Part shown: in pieces, positions 34,527 to 47,400 of the stretch
Position numbering within the stretch: the first letter of the stretch is position 1
Layout of the letters: each line of letters starts with the position of its first letter
Assembly: GCA_018350325.1 (NCBI GenBank)
Contig: JAEVLN010000001.1
Span: 4,865,254-4,929,253, forward strand
Source: Globodera rostochiensis
Lineage: Eukaryota; Nematoda; Chromadorea; Rhabditida; Heteroderidae
DNA length: 64,000 bases
Reading direction: 5' to 3'
Program-made: the position numbers and the translations under genes
Notes under the pieces: model-generated
The model's input: the letters and a program-made list of their open reading frames with translations, nothing else
Databases searched by the model: none
Told to the model about the DNA's origin: nothing

Positions 34527-36234
34527 TTGTCTCTTCTTGGCACTTATAAATTAGGCAAACTTTCAAAGAAATCGGATAACAAAAAATGGTGGGGGGCTGG
34601 AAGATTCAGTTATTGAGACATTTCTGCAAAAGGTGAGACGTTTAATTGTTTGTAACAACAAAAGTTTAAGTTTTTGCTGAAACAAAAAGTCCGTTTAATC
34701 ATTTAAATCGCCATAATTTAATTGCTGAGAGAGCAAATGAGCTGACACTTTTTTACCGCCCGCCTACATCAGTCAGTGTCCGTCCGTCGGCTGTCCGTCC
34801 ATTGATCATTTATTTATTTATTTATCCATTCACTAAATCACTTCCCCCCTCCCCCCCACCATTCAGTCAATAAAATGCATCAGCTGACGAAGAAAGGGGG
34901 AAAAAGCTGCAAATTGATTAATCGTTAAAAAGTAAATAAAAAACTTTCAAAATGATTTGAAATAATTGTCCCAAGAAACTCTGACCCTTCTCAAATAATA
35001 AGGGATTCGCTTGATGAGTTTTCTCCGTGCCCCCCCCCCCCCCCTCACCCGAATCCGAACACACTTTGTTTGCTGTTTAGCCCAACTTTTGCTGGGACGA
35101 CTTGGGTAAATTTGGGGGGGGGGGGATTTTGGGATGCGGTGGGGGGGGGGGGGGACGAATGATTGGACGGATGGAATGACTCACGCAAAAAGCGATCAGA
35201 GCACAAGGCGATGAAAGTAAACTCAATTTTTGAATTGAAAAAATAGCCTTTCATAGAATGCGCGGCCGTTTTGGCGCCGTGCCATTTGCGCGGCCGTCTT
35301 GGCAAAATGAGGATAAATCCGCGGATATCGCAAAACGTTGCTTTTGAACGTGCTCAGAAAAGGAATAAAAGAGAATGAGGAAGACAATTGGAATTTGACA
35401 ATCACCCAACCGGTGGTTGGGTGATGGGGCAGGATCAATGGCTGGATGAACGCACAAATGGCGGCGGCGGCGGGCGGGGAGAGCCCCGACCCCCCCCCCC
35501 CCCCCCCCCGCCTCCCCCCCCCCCCAACTCCCCCCCCCCCCCCCCGCCTCCCCCCCCCCAACTCCCCCCCCCCCCCCCCCAACTCCCCCCAACTTCAGCC
35601 AATCGATCCTCAGCAAATTATTTTATTCTTTGCCCAAACCTTTCTTTGCCCCCGGCCAACTTTAATTGACTTTTATGATTATTAGGCCCGGATTTATATG
35701 GCACACAAGATGACGACTAATGCCCAAAGCGTTTTAGCCCCTTTTTGTTTTATTCAATTTTCATATTTTGCGTTTGAATTCTAATCTCTCTCGACCCATT
35801 TTTTCTGTGTTCGTCATATTCCGGTCGAAAAGGAGATCAGATTCGCATTTCTACGCCCTTGATAACCCCTGAAACAATCTTTTCCAACTTTTTCTTAAAA
35901 TGGTGGAGGGGGGACAACTAACAAATAAGTAACTATGTATGTACATATTATTACAGAAATTGATTTTTATGAAAATTCTCCAACTCAACCCAAATTTGGT
36001 TGTGTTAATTTGATTGATTAGGTGGTTGCTACATTTACGCTCTCAACAAAGTGAGTCAAAAATTCAAATTTTCTCTCCTCCCCCGCCCATTCAGCAAAAG
36101 TAAACTTGCGTTTAATTCGATTATTTTTGTTTGTTTATCACAATTTATTTATTTATTTGAATAATGAATGATTAGCGAATGAATGAAATGAGTGGCACGT
36201 TCGATTATTAGGGAATTGGCTGGCACATCCGTCC
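34527..36234. other. Intergenic, with C/G homopolymer tracts
   Basis: No gene is supported. Landmarks are C runs at 35031-35043, G runs at 35114-35152, and a C-run array at 35489-35592. Frames crossing these encode only Gly or Pro runs. Promoters of the complement-like gene must lie on its left side. Confidence 0.6.
35489..35592. repeat. Poly-C array
   Basis: Runs of 7-19 C are separated by GCCTCC or AACTC in a loose 25-bp pattern. Confidence 0.9.
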
Positions 36235-39200
36235 TCAGAACAGGCCCACCTTCTTCTTCAGCGTCAGCTGTCGCCAACGGGGCAATGCTTCGAATTGTTC
36301 GCGACTGACGCCAAAAACGCGTCCAAAATCGTCCTCGCTCAAATACTCCTCCAAATGTTTGGTGTCGCAACCGGGCGACAAATCCTTCCGGCGGAGTTCG
36401 TCCACCGAACGAAGTTTCAGCCGTTCGGCCATCACCGCTTTAAGTTTCTCCGTTCGCCGTCCATTCGAATTCTTTTTTTATAAATATTTTAATTTCCTCC
36501 CATAAATTAATTAGGTAATTGCCCACCTCCTCACTTCCATTTCCTTCCCATTCAACAAAAAGTGCCTTAAATTCGTCCGGTTCCGATCCGCCATAAATCA
36601 AATGGGCGGACGCGTCCAATTCGTCGACGGACTTTTCTAACGAAAATTCTTCCCGGTACCAATAGAAAAAGGCGACTTTGAGTACAAATGTGGGGACCAA
36701 CAGATCGCTTTCTGTCCATATCCAAAGGCGGCTTCCCTGGTCCACAACAACGCAATCCCTGGGGGGCAAATTCGAAAATAGAATTCAGCGAACGATGTGA
36801 ACACCTCAATTCCCTCTGGCGAAAGGTGAAATTTGCTTTTGGATGTGCACAGCTCATTTCCCACAATTCGTTTTCGTAAAATCGAAACATTTTGGGCGCC
36901 TTTGTCCATTTAACCGGTGCTGCGACATTTTCTCTTAGACCGATCACTTTTTTCGCTGCTTTCAGTCCCTTCCAATCGGCCAATTTATTGGCCAATCTCT
37001 GTGCACTTTGCAAAAGTGCGTCGGGACAATCGTCGCCCCCCAAACATTCGATGCGCCCGTCCAAAATTCGGAGGTAAACCCCCTGAGAACGATATTGGAT
37101 CGCCGAATGCATCTCCTGAGCAACATAACAGTGTCCTGAGCTTCCGATTACGCAAAGGATTCCAGAACCGGTTCCTGAAAGTACTGATCAGTGATCACCT
37201 CCCATCGGTCATGGGTATTAGGGAGCTCGAGAGTCCCGACTCGAGAAAAGTTTCGGGTTTTTTGAGGTCTCGTCTCAACATTTTTGTTGTGCATTGACTA
37301 AGAGATTCGTGTCAAGTGGTCCTTTTATCGGTCAAATCTCGGGAAGCCTAGAAGCGAGTCTGCTTTTTTGTCATTTTAAAAATCCGGGGGGTACAAATTC
37401 GCCCAATTCAGGTCAGGAAAACTAAGATTTTTAAAAAAAGTCTCGGTCTCGACTTAAGATGATTTTTGGGTCCCGTCTCGGGTTTTTAGTCTTGGTCTCG
37501 AGTCTCGGTAATTTTAGGTCTCGAGCATCCTAATGGATTCTTCCGACCCCAAACGACCAATCCTCCCAAAAGGTGCAAAAGCATTGGCGCCTCTTTGCCG
37601 GCTTCCACACGAATGTGCTCGCACCGTTCGGTGTCCCTCTCGCGCAATGTCAATGCACAATGGCTTTGGTCGGCGATGGTCGAGTCCGGGCCTAACCAGT
37701 AGAAGAAACATTTCCTCCTCCGGCCGCACTCTCTCCGCTCAGCAACACTTCCGTCCAATTTGCGAATCCCTAAACCATTCACCCGGTTCTCCATAAACAA
37801 ACAGCAAATTGGACCTGTCCTCTCGACTCGGTACTCCCATTCGATTACGTAACATTTGTCTGCTTCGAACTGGACCAAACTGATCGGCTGATCAGTCTCT
37901 CTCAAACTCTCTCCCACAACCCCAAAGATTCTTAATCCTTCGGTGAATACGTTTTTGTCCTCAGGCCTCAAAATATTATCCTCCAGCCTCAGTTCAGCAC
38001 CAGCCGAGTTTTGGGAAGTCATTCTTTGTGCTGTTTCTTTTACGCTCGCATTTTCTTGGAGCATTTTTGAGACAATTTTGGGATTGGATGGAACGCTCAT
38101 TGGACGTTGTCTGAAAAATGCATTTCTTTTTCTATTTAAAATTATTAAAATTACGGAAAGCTTTTCTTTTTCCTCGAATGGTTAGTCCAATTGCTGAATT
38201 TATGTTTAAAAAGCGTATCGATAATGCCCTCGGGCATTCTTCTCATGATCATCCAACCCATTGGTGATTGATCGTTTTGACAAACGACCCGTCTGGCACT
38301 CTCAACGAGCGGACAATCTTTCTTAATAAAATACAGTATAGGGCACATTCAAATTGGTTATTGAACGACTTTCAGAATTTGGCCCATTCAGGAAATTCGG
38401 GGAGTACAATTTGGGGATGGCAACGTTGAGGAGGCCAAATTTTGTTTAAAGCAAAAGCAAAAGCAAACCAACCAATGATTGTGCAAAATTCACTGCGTTT
38501 TCAACCAGAGATTTGTTTGCATTAGAGCCGACCCAAACGTAAATTTCAGAGATAAAGTAGAAAAGGAGCACCTTTGTAAGTCGAGAATGAAGTCTGACGG
38601 AAAAGCTATTCGAGAATATTCCGAAAAACCTTGGCTTGGTCGAACAGTGCGCTTTCGGGTGCACGCCCTTCAGAGAGAATTGCGATGGTTCCGTCCCCTC
38701 TCGCCTCAAAAACTTTGTCCCCTTCAAAGCTTTCCACGGCACCACTGCAATCTCTGCGCAAGTTTTCCTTCTCCATTTTTGTCTCATTCTCTTCGTCCCT
38801 CTCCAGAACCCTCCAAAAATGGCATTCTGTCTTCCGATCATCATTGGCAATTTCCACTCGATCAGCATTAGTCGGCAATTCTTTACTTGCAACAATCTCG
38901 TAAGCGATTTGAGCGATCTGTTAATTTGGAATTTAATTGAAGACTAAAATATGAATTTGAAGGAACCTTTGAACGGGAAGAAATTGTGGCTTCATTTCCA
39001 TTATATACAATTAACCGTTTTTCGGTAGCCAACAGAAAGGAGCTCCATTCGTTGACGGAGGTGCAACTGGGCTTAACTAGCCGCACAAAGGCCGGGTTCC
39101 CTGAAGAAACGTTGAATTTGACGAGAAATGATTAACTTGCCCGAGGCGCGAATTAGCATCGGGAGTGGGAACTGTTCTCGTCCTTTCCGGACTTCTTCGG

Positions 39201-39282
39201 CTGAGTCTCTCAACTTCACTCCGCAATGCTGCACACCAACTCTCGGCTCTTGATACTTTTGGGGGGTGGCCGGCAAGGACAT
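36235..39282 (-). CDS. Supervillin-like gelsolin-repeat protein with villin headpiece
   Basis: Supervillin ties F-actin and myosin II to membranes. Read leftward from ATG at 39282, with an in-frame stop upstream. Gelsolin-type repeats give [105 protein letters not shown] (near 38240), [40 protein letters not shown] with [20 protein letters not shown] (near 37650), [20 protein letters not shown] and [20 protein letters not shown]. The end is a headpiece: [20 protein letters not shown], then [16 protein letters not shown] and TGA at 36237-36235. The ...GLF end with the Lys-rich helix is the F-actin-binding headpiece signature. Order and spacing fit supervillin better than villin. The long disordered N-terminus of animal supervillins was not found. 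Confidence 0.88.
37215..37532. repeat. Dispersed TCTCGG-rich repeat, copy 3 (longest)
   Basis: It contains GAGAGTCCCGACTCGAGAAA, GGTCTCGTCTC, AAAGTCTCGGTCTCGACTTA and the shared end TTTTAGGTCTCGAGCATC. It sits within an intron of the supervillin-like gene. Confidence 0.75.
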
Positions 39283-41406
39283 AATTTTCCGAAGGCAATC
39301 AATCGGATGTTACATTAAGAGTCTTTTGAACGGCGAATTTGTGGACTAATGGAGGGAAGGAGCCACCAGCAAAGACTGAACAACAATAACGGCGATGACG
39401 AAGACCTTCCATATGTGTATATTCCATTCGAATTGAAATCGGGCGTCGATCGGACAGACGGAGGGCGGCCCCTCTCATCCCCCCCCCCCCCAAACGATCG
39501 TCACCCTCCGCCGATGAGTCCCACCACTTCACAATACCCCAACCCTTCCCCTTCCCTTCCCTTCCCTTCCCTTCCCTTCCGTCCGTCCGTCATTCTCATC
39601 CACTTCGTTCGGAAGAATGGCAGAGAGGACAAAGACTTCCCGCCACCGGATGAGAAGAGGACGCCTTTTTCCAATATAACGGTCTTTCACCATTTTACAT
39701 AATGGTGGAATGGAAGGGAGTCAGCAGGAAAGGATTGACGGGGGGGGGGGGGGGGGGGAATGGTTGTGGGAGGATTGGGGGCCTTGGGGGAGGGCGGTTA
39801 ATGGTTTGGTTCGGGTGAGGGGGGTGGAGGCATGGATGGGGGGGGGGGGGGGGGGGGGGGAATGGTTGTGGGGGGATTGGGGGCCTTGGGGGAGGGCGGT
39901 TAATAATGGTGTTCGGGTGAGGGGGGGGGGAGGCATGGATGATGGGGGGGGGGGGGGGGGGGGGGGGTTGTTGGGATGGATTCGCTTTCCATTGCATAAT
40001 CGTCGCTCGCCTCGCCAAGGACCGGTTCGGAGTATGGGACGGACGGACGGAAGGAAATATGCGCTTGAGGAGAGAAAGCTGAGCATATTTTTAATAAATT
40101 TTAATTCAATTTACAGTCAAAAATAAAGAATTACATTTAATAATAAAATTGAAAAAGAGAGTGTCCTTTCCGAAAAACGGTCGGTCGGTTCTGGAAATGC
40201 TTTAAAAAGGAAAAAAAACAAATTCAAATTGTGCCATTGTCGTTTTATTTCAAAAATGGAAAATGAATTTATTGCATATAATTAAAGGCAATTAACGGAA
40301 GTGCAGCATTCCAGCAACAGATGAATGCCAACGACAGATTGGCATGACTTTTCGTTCCGTTGAAGCAGCATCCTATTTCAAATTCATTGCCAAAATTCAC
40401 AAAAGTAGCAATTAATGCCGTAAAATAAGTGTACGCAATCTAAAATTATCTAAAATAATAAAATTGAAAAAAAAGAAAAAGTCATTTTCATTAATGAAAT
40501 CGAGAAAACTGAAAACATTCGTATCAGTTTATAAAACTTATATAAGACCAAAAACCTTAACGCTGGAAAGAGTTATTTCCAGGGCGACCAATAAAACAGA
40601 AACTTTTTATTAACAATAAAATATTATTATTTTTTAAATAATTATTATACTAGAAATAAACTAAAAAAACTTTTCAAAACTTTTAAAATAACCTCTAAGC
40701 CCGGCGGTCTACCTTTTCCAGCCAAAGGAATTTGGGGGATTAATAAAATAGTTTTAATTCCTTGCTTGCCGTTTACCTTTTCAGCCCGCCAAGTGATCGC
40801 TGCCGCTTCCTGTGGCATTGCCTTCGGCAATTCCCTTCCCCCAAAAAGAATTCCCCCCCCCGACGGGACGCCTTTTTGTTTTCAGACGCCAATTGCCGTC
40901 ACACCGGCCGCCTCAGTCACTGATCGACTGATCCGTTGCTTCTTCGTCCCTCCCGCTTTCTTCTACGGGAGAAGAATTCACTTACCCAACCCAATCACCC
41001 AACTGCCATCCGCCAGAGTACATCCCCCCCCCCCTCTCCATTCCATTGGCTTACTGCCATCAATCCCCCCCCCCTCATTTTCTGTCCGCCCGATCGATGT
41101 CAGCTAATTCCCCCAATTCATCCCCGCCGATCAATTTTTTCAATTTCCACCATTCTTGATCCAGCTGATCCGTTATGCGACAGATTCTCTCCATGCACTC
41201 TCTTAAATCGGCTTTTTGACCCACCCCCCCCCCCGGCTCCTCCCCATCTCCCCAATCAATCCGTTTTTTAATGTTTCCTCCTCCTCCTCCGCCTCCACGT
41301 TCGTAAAGTCCGTTTATTTTTTCTCTCTGTTCTTTTCTTCTTTACTGTTTCATTTTGATCTTTACTTTTTTTACAATTGTTTGAGGGAATTTATTCGCGT
41401 CATTCA
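39283..41406. other. Divergent promoter region between supervillin-like and dystrophin genes
   Basis: The 2.1-kb head-to-head spacer holds a G-run minisatellite (39740-39967), an AT-rich segment (about 40080-40680) and pyrimidine-rich sequence before dystrophin. No coding exon is supported; it must carry the 5' regions of both genes. An open frame at 39349-39702 (MEGRSHQQRLNNNNGDDEDL) has no conserved feature. Confidence 0.5.
39740..39967. repeat. G-run minisatellite, unit about 100 bp, 2-3 copies
   Basis: Copies share AATGGTTGTGGG, GATTGGGGGCCTTGGGGGAG and GCGGTTAATGG, separated by runs of 10-25 G. Confidence 0.9.
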
Positions 41407-44400
41407 ATGCTTTTTTCGGGTGGCGGGACCAAAGGTTTTGCCGCGATGGATGGGAATTTTTAATTTTCAAAAAATTTCTTTAGGCACTCCGCCAAAGGAA
41501 CAGCGAAAGGAGCGGAAACCAGACAGAGCCGAGAAATATGAGGCTATTTTGTTAAAACGGTTGGAGTTGAAGTTGAACGGGGCCTTTATTTAGATCCAGG
41601 AAGCCGTTTTCGTCCGTTGGGCCAATTCCATCATCGACGACGACGTTACAGTACAAGAACTACGGTAGTTATACGATATTATTGTAGCGACTTTTGCTAA
41701 CCTAAATTCTTTAGGGATCTGACCGATGTTCGCTTTCTGTCCAAATTCTCTACTCTCATTTTGGGAGTTCCTGTCGTAATGATTATGCTAATTAGAGCCT
41801 TGCCTTCAAATTCGTTATCCCCGCAGGCGATTGCCGGAAAGAGCGAGACGGACGCCATCGATGCCATTTTCCACGCGATGCTTCCGGACGACCCGGACGA
41901 CAAATTGTTCCAAATATCCGTCAATGAACTGCTCTCCGGACAGCAAAAGACCTTGCTGGGGATGTGCTGGAGACTGATCCAAATTTACTGGTCGAAATTC
42001 GCGCCTTCGCCATCCAACGAGCGAAAACTGACGGAGGCGTTGAAGGAATGGTAAGCGATCGATGCCTTACAAAAAAGTATTCAATGTGAGGAACAATTTC
42101 AAATAATTCAGTTGATTTAATTCGTAAGTTTTCTAATTGGTTTTGCTTAAAGGTGCCTGAAGACGACCGCGTCATGTCCGGATGTGCTCATCAACGACTT
42201 CACTTCTTCTTTTCGAGACGGAATGGCCATCAACATTTTGATCAAATCGTTCGATGAATCGCTGATCGACCTTCGCGAAATAAGCGAGTTGAGGGGCGAA
42301 GACCGGATCGAGAATGCGCTCAGCCTGGCTAGACGGCATTTTAGGGTGCCGAAGTTAATCCAACCAAAAGAGTTTTACAGCGAACATTTGGACATGAAAA
42401 GCGTCGCCTGCTACTTAATGATGGTCTGACATTAGCATATCCAATGGACTTTCCCTCTCATTGTCAGCTTTATCTGGGAATGTGTGAGAAGACTGGCACA
42501 CAGCAGCGGGACCCGAATTGTGCCATCAGAAGACGCTCCACCATAACTGCTCCTCCACCAGCCGCTGTTGTCTACGCATCCGCTTCTGCTGATCAGCAAC
42601 AACAACCGCACCATTCCCCCACCTCATCCATCGCGCGGCCCTCGTTGGTCCATCAGCGATCACTTTCAAACCAGCAAGGTGATCAAAGAGGCTGATCGGC
42701 ACATTTCTTTGAATTTTGTTCCGTTATAGTGATGCCATCTGTGCCGATAATTGTTCATCCTCAACAACAACAAGTTCCATCCCAATTTCCTACTCAAACG
42801 ACCCCAACACCCGTGCTCCAGCCGGTACTTTATGTTTTGTCAGCCCTTCCCAAGTCCAAATAAACGAGCAAAAATAAAGTTTAATATGATAATTATATTC
42901 ATTGACAGAATCTAATTAAATCCTTGAATAACTCTAATTTCTTAAGAATTGGGTGGCTTCTTTAAGAGCTTTGACTAATTGGGGGTCAAAACGACCCAGA
43001 GCATCAATTCACTAATTCCACATCTTACATTAGTCAAGCACTCTGTTGAGCCCTCCGGCGGTGACTCAATCTTTCAAGGCTGTTGCTAAGATGGCATCAC
43101 TTCCGGTCACAACCACAACAACGGCCATTTCCCCGTTGGCCAAGCAATCGCACAACCAAACTCAACTCTTCCAACACCACGTCATTCAGCAAATGCAGCA
43201 ACAGCATCCGCAACAATTTCACGTCCAAGTGGACCCAAATGACCTCCATACGGCTCAGCATCAACCTCAACAGTTTGCTCAAGTTGTTATGCAGCGAGAG
43301 CCTACACAAATTATGCAGCCACTAATTTGGCCACAAATTCCACAACACGCTCAAGCAGTACAACCAACTGGCCTCAATCTACAACAGCAGCAACAAACTG
43401 TAACGCATCAAACGACGGTTCAGCCTTCTGCAGACCAACCACAGTCGTTCGAACAACAATCGCTGTTGATTCCGCCAACCCTTCAGGGAGCAGTTCAGGC
43501 TCCGATTCCATCGCCTTCGAATCCCCAACATTCCATGCCCTCTTACGAGGCTTCAATCGTCCCTCCACTACCAACACTTCCGTCCCAACATTCGGCCTCA
43601 GGAGACGCTTCTATCGAGGGGTTTCGCTCACGCAAGTCGTCCAGCTCAAGTCGATCGCGGAGTCGAAAGCTACGGAAGCCGGAAGAGATGATACAGGAAT
43701 ACGGAAACTGTTTTCAACAAGTTCTCAACTGGCTCAACGGTTGGTTAATCACTAACTTTGGAATAATTTGAGTCACTTTGTAGAGGCGGAGCACGACTTG
43801 GACACTATGAAGAAGAGGGCCGAGATGGATGAGGACATCACAAGTTTGGAAATTGCGAAGGAAAAGTTCCGCGAGCACGAGCTGTACATGCAGTCACTGA
43901 CCCAAAGTCAGGAAAGTGTTGGTCGAGTCCTACACCGGTAATTTTTAATATAAAATTATTGGCAATTTGTTTTCTTCAGAGGTCATCAACTGAGTCAACG
44001 TCTTGAAGGAGAAAAAGCGGCTTTGATTTTCTCCGAGTTGGAGGCGGTCAGTGGCCGGTGGGAGCGAATTCGAGAATTGGCCATGAGAAGGCAAACGGCG
44101 CTTCAGAATGACATCGACAGCATCCAGCGAAGGCATCTGAAGGACATTTTGGCATGGCTTGATCATGCCGAAACGGTCGGCGGACGGAATGGGAAAAGGT
44201 CCAACTCGATTGAATCATTTTCAGACATCGAAGGACCAGGAGGTCGTTGCTGATGGAGTTGAAGGGTGCAGAACGCAACGAAGCGAATTGATCGAACTGA
44301 AACGGAGAATGAAGGAGAAGCAGCAGTCCATAGAGAGATTGTCCACATTTGTGGCTGTGGTTGACCAAATCACCCAACAACAGCCCGAAACTGTTGGGAC

Positions 44401-47400
44401 TGAAGGGATTGTGGCGAAAAGTGAACAAACGACGACGACGACGTTGCAGATGGAAACAGTGGTTAAACAGGTCCGTTGTTGTTGTTGTTTCAATAAACAA
44501 AAATTGGTGCAATTCAGGTGATCAAAAGATGGGAGAAGTTGAATGAATGGGTAGAGCAACGGGAGAAGGTGTTGGATGAAATTGAGAAGCTTTTGGAGCA
44601 GTACGAGCAAAACAGCGAGGAATTGTCCCGTTGGTTGGACAATCAACTGGACGAGTTACAAAACCTGCAAACATCGGAGGACCAATTGGAGGGCGGTGAG
44701 GAGGTACAAGAACGGTTGGACGAGCTGAGTCAATTGGGAAAGGTCGGAAGGAAAGTGATTAATAAATCAACAAAAATTCGTTGTTTAGACTCTCGAAGCT
44801 CAGCAAGAGGCATTGGTCCGACTCTCGCAAGTGTGCACAGAATTGGCCGCCAAATTTGAGAAGGGCGCCAACGCGGAGGCATCGGCAAAAGTGCGGCATC
44901 GATTGGATAAAGTGACGCATAAATGGGATCAAATTGTGGCTGGACTCGAAGAACACTCCGAAAAGGTTGGAGGGACTAACGCACACAAATCATCGATAGG
45001 ACGGCCAATGTTTAGCTGATTCGGTCGGGAAAAGTGCGTTTGGGCGGCCCAGAGGACGAAACAGCGGGAAACGGTCAAAAAAGACGCGAACGCCTTCAAA
45101 CAATCATTTCGATGGATGAAAGCTTAGAGCAGCAGCAAATTTCTCCACAAATGAAAAGGCGCAAGCAACTGCAACAATCGATGGAGCAATTTCTTGTGGA
45201 AGTGCCGGAAGAAATGCCACCGACCAGCGGGGAAGAACTCGGAAATGCCGAAACGCCCTCAACGAGTGCAAAATGCCTGGAAGGGGAGGAGGGGCAATCA
45301 ACCGCCGCCGAGTCCCTCTCCCCCACGGCGTCGTCTTACACTCTAAGCCCCCCTCAACAGACCGTCACCAATTTTTTGAAGAAAGTGGCCGTCGTGGATC
45401 AAAAGATCGGCCCTTTGGTGGAGTGGGCAGCGAACGCAGAAGCAACAAGCAGCAGCACATCCAAAGGAAATGTGCGGCAAATGGTGCTGATGTGTCAGAA
45501 GAAGTTGGACGACATGAGGGAGTTGGAGCCGGAAATGACAAAGCTGCAGATACTGCTTGAACACATCCATAACCGGGCTAACTTAAACGCAAAACAGCTC
45601 CATGTGGTTAACGAAATGTTCGACATTTTCATGTATTTTATTTTGTTTAATTTTGATTTAAAAATGTATTTGGAACAGGTCGCGTTGGTCAAGGGTTGTT
45701 GCTACAATCAGTAAATTGCTGAGCGCCCTCTCCAAACCGGAACCGTTGGTGCCAAAAAAGATGTCCATGCAGGACAAAGATAAAGAGGGCCGAGTTTCCA
45801 AGATGGTCGAACAATTGTCCCAATGGCTTATTGCGTCCGCCAAATACGTCGATGACTTACCCCCACAATGCCCCCCCGGGGAAAAGCTGAAAAAAATAGC
45901 CCAAATTGCTCGGCAATTAAGCGAACAGCAAACCCAACTGAGCCAAGTAAAGAGACTGGTAAGGGTCAAATGCACAGAGAAGCAATCAATCAAAGATCAC
46001 CCCAAATCCCCTCAAATTTTAGGCCAGATTTACGGAAGAAGAAAAGAGTGAAATGGAAGTGATGGAAAGGGAAATGGTCGAATTGTTGGGGAGAATTGAT
46101 CAGGCAAGAAAGGAAGCTGAACGGTGCGAAAGGGCACTCAAAATGGTATCTTTCCTTTCAGATGTTTAGAATATTCAAAAAGTACAATTTGACTGTTTTT
46201 GTTTCAGCCGACGACCACAGTTCAAATGAGAAGAGACGACTCCTCTCCCGAATTGGCCAAGTTCCAGCCGCTACAGGCCACTTCAAACATTTCTCCTCCC
46301 CCGCTAAATGAAGCAGAATCCCTGAGGCAATCTCTGAAAACCCAAAAATGAATGAATCAATTTCCGAAACTTTCATAACTGAAAACCCTGCGGGATTGGT
46401 TATACGATTAAACCAATAAATCATTAAGACAAAAGCTTCTAATGGAAGAAGCGGAGCTAGCAAATCGGGAGGAGGTCGAGGGGAGAGAGGCGGAGGGGAA
46501 CGAATGGGCACAATGGCTGAGGAAAGAGGAGAGTCAGCTGAGACTGACCGAACAATGCGTTCCCGGGGACCTGAACAAATTGTTGGAGGAATTGGAGAAA
46601 TGCGATAAGTGAGTCCAAATGGGTCAATTTGAAGACTTGATCATTCCCGGATTCAGAATGATTATCGAGCTTCGGAAAAGGCTCCGAGACGCATCGACCA
46701 GCGAATCAGACCCCGAGATGATCGGACCGTTCAAACAATTGCTGAGGACGGCAGAGACAAAGCGAAACCATTGTATGGACAGCATCAACAAAACACAGGC
46801 ACCAAACATCATCAGAATAAATTGAATTAATCGTCTGAAAGCGTTCTTTTCAGTTGGCCATACACAAGGCCGTCAAAGTGGAGGAGGTTGGCGATAAGTT
46901 CAAGCGGGAATTGGACTGGCTAAGACGGAACTCGGAAGAAACATCGCCCAAAGACACTGAGGAGAAGTTGAGGGTATGGGGGGGGGGCAATGGCTAATAG
47001 CCAATCAAAGTGCCGTCTTTACACCGCCCATTAATAGCACCTGAAAGAAGCGCTGAACGAACAGCTGGGCTCAAAGACTGAGGCGGTTCAGCTGCTTGAC
47101 GATTTGACTCAGTCAGTCGCTTCTGCTGCTGGAGAGAATGCGGCCGTTGTGAAACAAATGCAACTGCGAATGTCCAAGTTGGATCAGCAATGGCTTTCGA
47201 TCAGTGCCGAAATAGAGGCATGCCAATAATGTTTAAGCCCTCCCTAACGCTTTACCCTCCAAGTCCCTTGGTAGGAGCTTCTTCTTTGTTGTGCTATTGA
47301 GCGTCAAAAGAGGGCGGATTCGTGGCTAACGACAAAGGAAGAAATTGTGGAGGAATTAGAGTTGGCTATAAGGGCGAGTTTCGAATCGGCCACCGACGCG

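Noticed and set aside
39349..39702. Small + strand gene MEGRSHQQRLNNNNGDDEDL
   Set aside because: It contains a C run and CTTCC repeats, has no conserved feature and lies in the shared promoter region; not supported.
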